Of a DNA stretch of 11,960 bases, positions 1 through 5,336 are shown one piece after another (within the stretch, counting starts at the first letter, position 1; each line of letters starts with the position of its first letter). Source of the stretch: Intrasporangium_A sp039812505 (GTDB lineage: Bacteria > Actinomycetota > Actinomycetes > Actinomycetales > Dermatophilaceae); contig NZ_JBDIAQ010000108.1 of NCBI RefSeq assembly GCF_039812505.1, positions 1-11,960 of the forward strand, written 5' to 3'. The notes under the pieces were generated by a model, which was not told the DNA's origin, ran no database searches, and worked only from the letters and a program-made list of their open reading frames with translations. Made by a program: the position numbers and the translations under genes.

Positions 1-80
1 GGATTGCTGCACGCTCGATGGTGAGAAGGGGGCGTGGGCGACTTTGGGAGAGCGCTCCGGCGCGTGCTTGGATGACGGGC

Positions 81-674
81 ATGGCCGTTCGTCCCATCGT
101 CATCACCGGTGACCCCGTGCTGCATCGCACCGCGGCACACGTGACCGACTTCGACGAGGCCCTGCGCCGGCTCGTGGCGGACATGCACGAGACCAACGAG
201 GCGGCCAACGGGGTGGGGCTGGCCGCACCCCAGATCGGGGTCGGCCTGCGGGTCTTCGTGTGGAAGATGGAGAACAACGACGGGGTGCCCGTGGTCGGCC
301 ACGTCGTCAACCCGATCGTGACCACCTCCCGGGTGCCGCAGGAGCGGCCCGACCCGCACGACGACAGCGAGGGCTGCCTGTCCGTGCCGGGGGAGTCGTT
401 CCCGCTCAAGCGGGCCGCGCGGGCCCACGTCGTCGGGGTCGACCAGGACCGGGCGACGGTCGAGTTCGACGCGACCGGCTGGTTCGCCCGCTGCATGCAG
501 CACGAGTACGACCACCTCAACGGCACGCTGTACCTCGACCGGCTCGACGAGCGGTATGGCAAGAAGGCCCGCAAGGCGGTCAAGCGCAACGGCTGGGGCC
601 GGCCCGGCCAGACCTGGCTGCCGGGCGTCGACCCCGACCCCTTCGGGCACGACGCACCCGCCCAGGTCGAGTGA
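81..674 (+). CDS. def: Peptide deformylase
   Basis: Removes the formyl group from the initiator methionine of nascent proteins; a cytosolic metalloenzyme acting at the ribosome exit. All three family motifs are present and ordered: GVGLAAPQIG (motif 1), EGCLS with the metal-ligand cysteine at about residue 99, and QHEYDH with metal ligands His141 and His145 and catalytic Glu142. The product is 197 aa from ATG 81, typical of actinobacterial deformylases. The frame stays open upstream to ATG 18, and ATG 72 is also possible. I chose 81 because MAVRPIVITGDPVLH looks like the usual N-terminus, although no strong Shine-Dalgarno precedes any candidate. The stop TGA overlaps the GTG start of miaA by four bases, making this the first visible gene of a four-gene operon. 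The 80 bases upstream contain nothing I can name. The family is certain; the exact start is less so. Confidence 0.95.
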   Translation: MAVRPIVITGDPVLHRTAAHVTDFDEALRRLVADMHETNEAANGVGLAAPQIGVGLRVFVWKMENNDGVPVVGHVVNPIVTTSRVPQERPDPHDDSEGCLSVPGESFPLKRAARAHVVGVDQDRATVEFDATGWFARCMQHEYDHLNGTLYLDRLDERYGKKARKAVKRNGWGRPGQTWLPGVDPDPFGHDAPAQVE

Positions 675-1651
675 CCACACCGATCGTCGCCGTCGTCGGA
701 GCAACGGCGACCGGCAAGTCGGGCCTCGCGCTCGACCTCGCCGAGCGACTGGACGGCGAGGTCGTCAACGCCGACGCGATGCAGCTCTACCGGGGCATGG
801 ACATCGGCACGGCGAAGCTGGCGCCCGAGCAGCGGCGAGGCGTCCCGCACCACCAGCTCGACGTCCTCGAGGTCACGCAGGAGGCCAGCGTCGCGGCCTA
901 CCAGCGCGCCGCACGCGTCGACTTCGAGGTCATCCGCAGCCGGGGCCGGGTACCGATCCTCGTCGGCGGGTCGGGGCTCTACGTACGCGCCGCGCTCGAC
1001 CGGCTCGAGATCCCACCGACGGACCCCCGGCTGCGCGCCGCCCTCGAAGCGCGGGCCGAGACGATCGGCACGGCCGCGCTGTTCGCGCAGCTGCGCGAGC
1101 TCGACCCCGCGGCCGCCCAGCGCATCCAGCCGGGCAACACCCGCCGCATCGTCCGGGCCCTCGAGGTCATCGAGCTCACCGGTCGACCCTTCAGCGCGAC
1201 CCTGCCCGACCGCGAGCTCGTCTCTCCCGCAGTCATCCTGGGGCTGCGCGTCCCTCGGGCGACGCTCGACGTGCGGATCACGGCACGCGCGGCCGGAATG
1301 TTCGCGGGCGGGCTGCTGGCCGAGGTCCGCCACCTGCTGGAGCACGGCCTGCGTGACGGCTTCACCGCGAGCCGGGCCATCGGGTACGCCCAGGCGATCG
1401 CCGTGCTCGACGGACGGACGACTCACGAGCAAGCCGTCGCCGACACGGCGCAGGCCACCCGGCGGTTCGCCCGCCGCCAGGAGTCGTGGTTCCGGTCCGA
1501 CCCGCGTACGACCTGGCTCTCGGCGGACGACCCGGACCGGCACGCGCTGGTCGAGGCCGCCCTCGCCGCAGTACGCGGGGCAACCACGCAGACCAGCCGT
1601 CCGGACGCTGCGAGGGGTGGTGGGCGGCATACCGGAGAATGGGCGCCATGA
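671..1651 (+). CDS. miaA: tRNA dimethylallyltransferase
   Basis: Transfers a dimethylallyl group from DMAPP to N6 of A37 in tRNAs that read UNN codons. The 326-aa protein has the P-loop GATATGKS at residues 10-17, then GEVVNADAMQLYRGMDIGTA, VPHHQLDVLEV, the PILVGGSGLYVRAALD segment, QPGNTRRIVRALEVIELTG, SRAIGYAQA and the tRNA-binding RRFARRQESWFR near the C-terminus. The start is GTG 671, placed by the immediate TTPIVAVVGATATGKS and by the GTGA overlap with the def stop. The preceding AGGTCGA is only a weak ribosome site, consistent with coupling to def. The last roughly 25 residues lie beyond the conserved domain, are low in complexity, and include GGRHT, encoded exactly by a repeat that occurs elsewhere in the window. 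The stop overlaps the dapF start as ATGA. Confidence 0.96.
   Translation: MTTPIVAVVGATATGKSGLALDLAERLDGEVVNADAMQLYRGMDIGTAKLAPEQRRGVPHHQLDVLEVTQEASVAAYQRAARVDFEVIRSRGRVPILVGGSGLYVRAALDRLEIPPTDPRLRAALEARAETIGTAALFAQLRELDPAAAQRIQPGNTRRIVRALEVIELTGRPFSATLPDRELVSPAVILGLRVPRATLDVRITARAAGMFAGGLLAEVRHLLEHGLRDGFTASRAIGYAQAIAVLDGRTTHEQAVADTAQATRRFARRQESWFRSDPRTTWLSADDPDRHALVEAALAAVRGATTQTSRPDAARGGGRHTGEWAP
1619..1633 (+). repeat. Dispersed 15-nt motif, copy 1
   Basis: GGTGGGCGGCATACC. The same 15 bases occur as an exact reverse complement at 3064-3078, and 14 of them recur at 8603-8616. This copy sits inside the last codons of miaA, in frame as Gly-Gly-Arg-His-Thr, and ends 14 bases before the dapF ATG. 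The dapF Shine-Dalgarno (GGAGA, 1634-1638) directly follows it. Just upstream is a short imperfect inverted repeat (CAGC at about 1596, GCTG at about 1607, around GTCCGGAC). The function is unknown. Confidence 0.6.
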
Positions 1652-2499
1652 CGCGCTTCACCAAGGGCCACGGCACCGAGAACGACTTCGTCCTGGTGCC
1701 CGACCTCGACGGCACGCTCGAGCTCACGGCGGCGCAGGTGCAGCGGCTGGCCGACCGGCACGCGGGGCTCGGCGGTGACGGTGTGATCCGCGTCGTTCCG
1801 ACGCGCCTCGCGTCCGAGGCCGCCGTGCGCGGGCAGGCCGGGCAGGCCGCCTGGTTCATGGACTACCGCAATGCCGACGGCTCGCTCGCCGAGATGTGCG
1901 GCAACGGGACGCGGGTGTTCGCGGCCTACCTCGTGCGCGAGGGGCTGGTCAGCGGCGACCGTTTCGAGATCGCCACCCGCGCCGGTCGCAAGACCGTCCG
2001 CACCACCGCGGAGGGCTTCGCCGTCGACCTCGGTCCGTGGCGTCTCGTCGACGAGCCGGCGGCCCGGCGGGACGGCTTCGACATCATGGTCCGGCCCCGG
2101 CACGGCAAGCCGGTGCCCGCGCTGTCGCTCGACCTCGGCAACCCGCACGCGGTCGTGATGCTGCCCGACGGCATCGACCTGGCCGCGCTCGACCTGACCG
2201 AGCCGCCGCAGACGCAGCCGGTCCAGCCGGGCGGCGTGAACGTCGAGTTCGTCCGGCCGGTGGGCCCGGGGCGGATCGAGATGCGCGTGCACGAGCGGGG
2301 CGTGGGCGAGACCCGCTCGTGCGGCACGGGCGCCGCGGCGGCGGCCCTGGCGACCCGCTTCTGGTCCGGTGTCGAGGACGAGAGCCCGTGGCTGGTCGAC
2401 GTGCCGGGCGGCCGGCTCAGGGTCACCCCGCTGCCCGGTGGCCGGGTCGAGCTGGCCGGCCCGGCCGAGCTGGTCGCCGACGGGGAGTTCCACCAGTGA
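1648..2499 (+). CDS. dapF: Diaminopimelate epimerase
   Basis: Interconverts LL- and meso-diaminopimelate, the penultimate step of lysine synthesis and the source of meso-DAP for peptidoglycan. It is a cytosolic, cofactor-free two-cysteine racemase of 283 aa. Visible hallmarks are KGHGTENDFVL at the N-terminus, NADGSLAEMCGNGTR with the first catalytic cysteine at residue 84, LGNPHAVV, and ETRSCGTGAAAAA with the second catalytic cysteine at residue 225. Both cysteines are intact. ATG 1648 is preferred over ATG 1639 because GGAGA at 1634-1638 lies at good spacing and because the ATGA overlap with the miaA stop matches the packing of the other junctions. The miaA-dapF order is common in actinobacteria. 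The stop overlaps the GTG of the following acetyltransferase. Confidence 0.97.
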   Translation: MTRFTKGHGTENDFVLVPDLDGTLELTAAQVQRLADRHAGLGGDGVIRVVPTRLASEAAVRGQAGQAAWFMDYRNADGSLAEMCGNGTRVFAAYLVREGLVSGDRFEIATRAGRKTVRTTAEGFAVDLGPWRLVDEPAARRDGFDIMVRPRHGKPVPALSLDLGNPHAVVMLPDGIDLAALDLTEPPQTQPVQPGGVNVEFVRPVGPGRIEMRVHERGVGETRSCGTGAAAAALATRFWSGVEDESPWLVDVPGGRLRVTPLPGGRVELAGPAELVADGEFHQ

Positions 2500-3050
2500 C
2501 CGCCGGGCGCGGATATGCCGGTGCGCCCGCGACCGGTGGCGGCTTCACACTGCGGCCGCTGCGGAGCACGGACGCACCCGACATCGTCGCGGCCTGCTCC
2601 GACGAGCAGACGCAGGCGTGGCTGCCGCTGCCGGACCCGTACACCACGTCCGACGCCCTGCGGTTCGTCACCGAGGTGGCGCCGGCACAGTGCGAGTCCG
2701 GCGACGGGGTGGTCTTCGGGATCGAGGTCGGGGGCCGCCTGCACGGCTGCATCGACCTGAAGCACACCGACTGGCAGGCGGCCACCGCCGAGGTCGGCTA
2801 CTGGGTCGCGCCCTGGGCCCGCGGTCAGGGCCTGGCCGCCCGGGCCTGCCGCACGCTCGCCGAGTGGGCGCTGCGCGAGCAGGGGCTCGAACGGGTCGAG
2901 CTGCACGCCGCGACCGGCAACGTCGCCTCGAACCGCGCCGCCGAGCGCGCCGGCTTCGTGCGCGAGGGCCTGGCCCGCAACGCGGGGCGGGTCCGTGGGG
3001 GCCGGGTCGACCTGGTCGTCTGGTCGCTCGTGCCCGGCGACCTGTCCTGA
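2496..3050 (+). CDS. GNAT-family N-acetyltransferase (RimJ/RimL-like)
   Basis: Predicted acetyl-CoA-dependent N-acetyltransferase of 184 aa, whose acceptor cannot be read from sequence. The fold follows the RimJ/RimL pattern: FTLRPLRSTDAPDI opens the domain, EVGYWVAPWARGQGLAARA carries the acetyl-CoA pyrophosphate-binding motif (RGQGLA, residues 109-114), and ELHAATGNVASNRAAERAGFVREG is the typical C-terminal motif in which a conserved Asn follows the last core strands. The start is GTG 2496, overlapping the dapF stop as GTGA, with GGGGAG at 2482-2487 as ribosome site. It is the last gene of the def-miaA-dapF operon. The location in an operon of translation-related genes might suggest a ribosomal-protein or peptide N-terminus as substrate, but that is only association. 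Assignment to the superfamily is secure and the substrate is unknown. Confidence 0.9.
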   Translation: MTAGRGYAGAPATGGGFTLRPLRSTDAPDIVAACSDEQTQAWLPLPDPYTTSDALRFVTEVAPAQCESGDGVVFGIEVGGRLHGCIDLKHTDWQAATAEVGYWVAPWARGQGLAARACRTLAEWALREQGLERVELHAATGNVASNRAAERAGFVREGLARNAGRVRGGRVDLVVWSLVPGDLS

Positions 3051-3063
3051 CACTCGCCGAGCA

Positions 3064-3078
3064 GGTATGCCGCCCACC
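3064..3078 (-). repeat. Dispersed 15-nt motif, copy 2
   Basis: The plus strand reads GGTATGCCGCCCACC, the exact reverse complement of the copy at 1619-1633. It starts 14 bases after the acetyltransferase stop codon, and its 3' end overlaps the left arm of a GC-rich hairpin. Relative to the acetyltransferase, this matches the arrangement at the fhs 3' end, where the same motif follows the stop codon by about the same distance. Confidence 0.6.
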
Positions 3079-3098
3079 CGGGCTCGCGACGCCCGTGG
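3074..3098. terminator. Possible GC-rich hairpin terminator between convergent genes
   Basis: CGGGC (3079-3083) pairs perfectly with GCCCG (3091-3095) around a 7-base loop, and CCA (3074-3076) with TGG (3096-3098) extends the stem past a two-base bulge. It lies between the convergent acetyltransferase and methyltransferase genes. There is no T-tract on either side, so this would be a U-less actinobacterial-type terminator at best. Confidence 0.4.
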
Positions 3099-3156
3099 CC
3101 TGCCGGCCCGGCGCGCTCCAGCCTCGCCGAACGACCCCGCCGAGGGCCGCGAACGG

Positions 3157-3768
3157 TCAGGAGCGGCTGACCTGAAGGATCCGGAAGCCCTTGGCCGACG
3201 AGAGCCGACGGCAGGCCAGGCCCCAGGCCTGCGCGTTCACCCATCGTTCCAGCGAGTCCGACCCGAGGTGCTTCTGCACGACGAGGTGGGCTCGTCCGTC
3301 CGGCGTCAGCCGGAGCAGCCACTGCTCGAGGAGCGCGTGGAGGGCCGGCTTGCCCGCGTGGATCGGCGGGTTGGACCAGATCGTCGCGAAACGCACGTCG
3401 GCCGGCACCTGCCCTGGCTCATAGCAGCGGACGTTGCGCAGCCCGGCCGACCGGGCGTTGGTGCGGGTCAGGTCGAGAGCGCGCCGGTTCACGTCGACGG
3501 CCCAGACCCGAGCCTCGGGGGAGCGCAACCCCAGGGCCAGGGCGATCGGCCCCCAGCCGCAGCCCAGGTCGAGCAGGTCACCCGTCGGGCTGGGGTCGGG
3601 TGCGCCCCGGAGCAGGACCCCGGTGCCCGGGTCGAGCCGACCGGGGGAGTAGACGCCGCGCGCCGTCGTGACCGTGAGGTGGTGGCCGTCGAGGGTCACG
3701 TGGACCTGCCGCCGCTCGTCGGGCACGGCCGGGTCGGCGCGGAAGTAGTGGTCCGGCTGCTCGGTCAT
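3157..3768 (-). CDS. Class I SAM-dependent methyltransferase, YbxB/RsmC-like
   Basis: A 203-aa single-domain methyltransferase. DLLDLGCGWGPIALALG holds the S-adenosylmethionine loop (DLGCGWG, residues 67-73), AVDVNRRALDL is motif II with the acidic residue for the ribose, and WSNPPIHAGK (131-140) is the NPPx catalytic motif of base N-methyltransferases. The N-terminal DHYFRADPAV and the SNPPIxAGK signature match the short family containing Bacillus YbxB and Methanocaldococcus MJ0882, which resembles the catalytic half of RsmC (16S rRNA m2G1207). RsmC and RlmG are nearly twice as long because of a second, degenerate domain. An rRNA guanine N2 target is therefore plausible but not shown. The start ATG 3768 was chosen over further upstream in-frame positions because conservation begins there. 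The gene stands alone, divergent from hflX and convergent with the acetyltransferase. Confidence 0.9.
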   Translation of the reverse strand: MTEQPDHYFRADPAVPDERRQVHVTLDGHHLTVTTARGVYSPGRLDPGTGVLLRGAPDPSPTGDLLDLGCGWGPIALALGLRSPEARVWAVDVNRRALDLTRTNARSAGLRNVRCYEPGQVPADVRFATIWSNPPIHAGKPALHALLEQWLLRLTPDGRAHLVVQKHLGSDSLERWVNAQAWGLACRRLSSAKGFRILQVSRS

Positions 3769-3777
3769 CAGACCCCA

Positions 3778-3783
3778 ACCGTA
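3778..3783 (-). promoter_or_regulatory. Possible -10 element for the methyltransferase gene
   Basis: On the minus strand TACGGT fits the actinobacterial TANNNT -10 pattern and ends nine bases before the ATG at 3768. A transcript starting six or seven bases downstream would be leaderless or nearly so, which would fit the weak ribosome site there (GGGG only). No good -35 lies at the usual spacing. Confidence 0.25.
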
Positions 3784-3800
3784 ACCGGAGCCCGGACGAG

Positions 3801-3824
3801 GCGGCGCAAGCCGCGGCGCGCGGC
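3801..3824. other. Two alternative hairpins sharing one arm, upstream of hflX
   Basis: GCGGC (3801-3805) pairs with GCCGC (3810-3814) around a GCAA tetraloop. The same middle arm, extended to GCCGCG (3810-3815), pairs instead with CGCGGC (3819-3824) around GCG. The two stems exclude each other. The element lies in the 104-base divergent spacer, about 49-72 bases before the hflX ATG. It could be part of an hflX leader, or just a product of GC-rich composition. Confidence 0.3.
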
Positions 3825-3872
3825 ACAAACGGGTGGCTGTCCGTGTTCTCGCCATGGGACGATGGGAGGAAC

Positions 3873-5336
3873 ATGACGACAGATCACCTGACCGGCAGCG
3901 ACCTGCTCGCGACCCACGCCGCGGCGCTGGCCCCGGAGACACCGGCCGCCGGCCCAGCGGCATCCGACTACGACGGCGCCCAGCTCGAGCGCGAGGAACG
4001 TGCCGCGCTGCGCCGGGTCGGCGGCCTGTCGACCGAGCTGACCGACGTCAGCGAGGTCGAGTACCGGCAGCTGCGCCTCGAGCGCGTCGTGCTGGCCGGG
4101 CTGTGGTGCGAGGGCAGCCTCGCGGACGCCGAGAACTCGCTGCGCGAGCTGGCCGCCCTGGCCGAGACGGCCGGCTCGACGGTCCTCGACGGGGTGATCC
4201 AGCGCCGCCAGCGGCCCGACCCGGCGACCTACCTCGGCAAGGGCAAGGCGCAGGAGCTGCGCGACATCGTGTTCGCCGAGGGCGCCGACACCGTCGTGTG
4301 CGACGGCGAGCTCGCGCCCAGCCAGCGACGGGCGCTCGAGGACGTCGTCAAGGTCAAGGTCATCGATCGCACCGCCCTGATCCTCGACATCTTCGCCCAG
4401 CACGCCAAGAGCCGCGAGGGCAAGGCCCAGGTCGAGCTGGCCCAGCTGCAGTACCTCCTGCCGCGCCTGCGTGGCTGGGGCGACTCGATGTCCAGGCAGG
4501 CCGGTGGTCGGGTCGCCGGCGGCGAGGGCATCGGCTCGCGCGGCCCCGGCGAGACCAAGATCGAGCTGGACCGGCGGCGCATCAACACCCGCATCGCGAG
4601 GCTGCGCCGCGACATCCGGGCGATGAAGACCGTGCGTGACACCAAGCGCCACGGCCGGCGGGCCGGCGGCGTCCCGAGCGTCGCGATCGCCGGCTACACC
4701 AACGCCGGCAAGAGCTCGCTGCTGAACCGGCTTACCGGTGCCGGCGTCCTCGTCCAGAACCAGCTCTTCGCCACGCTCGACCCGACCGTGCGCCGCGCCG
4801 AGACCCCCGACGGACGGGTCTACACCCTGACCGACACGGTCGGGTTCGTCCGCAGCCTGCCGCACCAGCTCGTCGAGGCGTTCCGCTCGACGCTGGAGGA
4901 GGTCGGCGACGCCGACCTGCTGCTGCACGTCGTCGACGGCTCGCACCCCGACCCCGAGGGCCAGATCTCCGCGGTGCGCGAGGTGCTCGCGCAGGTCGGC
5001 GGCGACGCCATCCGGGAGGTCGTCGTCGTCAACAAGGCCGACATCGCCGACCCGGCGGTGCTCGACCGGATCCGGCGCCACGAGAAGCACTCCGTCGCGG
5101 TCTCGGCCCGCACCGGCGAGGGGATCGAGGCGCTGCGCGAGCTGGTCGCCGCCGAGCTGCCCAGGCCCGACATCGAGGTCGACCTGCTGGTCCCGTACGA
5201 CCGCGGCGACCTGGTCTCGCGGCTGCACCGGGAGGCCCAGGTGCTGCAGAGCGAGCACGTGGCCGCCGGCACCCGGCTGCGGGCCAAGGTGACCCCGGCG
5301 ATCGAGGCCGACCTCTCGGAGTACATCGTCGCGTGA
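3873..5336 (+). CDS. hflX: GTPase HflX
   Basis: Ribosome-associated GTPase that splits stalled or stressed 70S ribosomes, of 487 aa. The N-terminal domain has RRQRPDPATYLGKGKAQEL, followed by the helical linker carrying GPGETKIELDRRRINTRI (GPGETK at residues 224-229). The G domain shows G1 GYTNAGKS (274-281), G3 DTVGF (321-325) followed by RSLPHQLVEAFRSTLEEV, and G4 NKAD (387-390). A short C-terminal domain ends at SEYIVA. The protein is longer than E. coli HflX mainly by an N-terminal extension, as in other actinobacteria. ATG 3873 has a strong GGGAGG at 3864-3869 but with only three bases of spacing; an in-frame GTG at 3843 is the alternative. hflX is usually close behind dapF; here the acetyltransferase and an opposing methyltransferase separate them. 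The stop overlaps the next start as GTGA. Confidence 0.97.
   Translation: MTTDHLTGSDLLATHAAALAPETPAAGPAASDYDGAQLEREERAALRRVGGLSTELTDVSEVEYRQLRLERVVLAGLWCEGSLADAENSLRELAALAETAGSTVLDGVIQRRQRPDPATYLGKGKAQELRDIVFAEGADTVVCDGELAPSQRRALEDVVKVKVIDRTALILDIFAQHAKSREGKAQVELAQLQYLLPRLRGWGDSMSRQAGGRVAGGEGIGSRGPGETKIELDRRRINTRIARLRRDIRAMKTVRDTKRHGRRAGGVPSVAIAGYTNAGKSSLLNRLTGAGVLVQNQLFATLDPTVRRAETPDGRVYTLTDTVGFVRSLPHQLVEAFRSTLEEVGDADLLLHVVDGSHPDPEGQISAVREVLAQVGGDAIREVVVVNKADIADPAVLDRIRRHEKHSVAVSARTGEGIEALRELVAAELPRPDIEVDLLVPYDRGDLVSRLHREAQVLQSEHVAAGTRLRAKVTPAIEADLSEYIVA

Noticed and set aside
18..80. Upstream in-frame starts for peptide deformylase at 18 and 72
   Set aside because: The added residues look non-coding and deformylases normally begin near the MAVRPIVITGDP segment; start 72 cannot be fully excluded.
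3768..5258. A 496-codon minus-strand frame opposite hflX
   Set aside because: Composition is typical of an antisense shadow; hflX on the other strand carries every GTPase motif.
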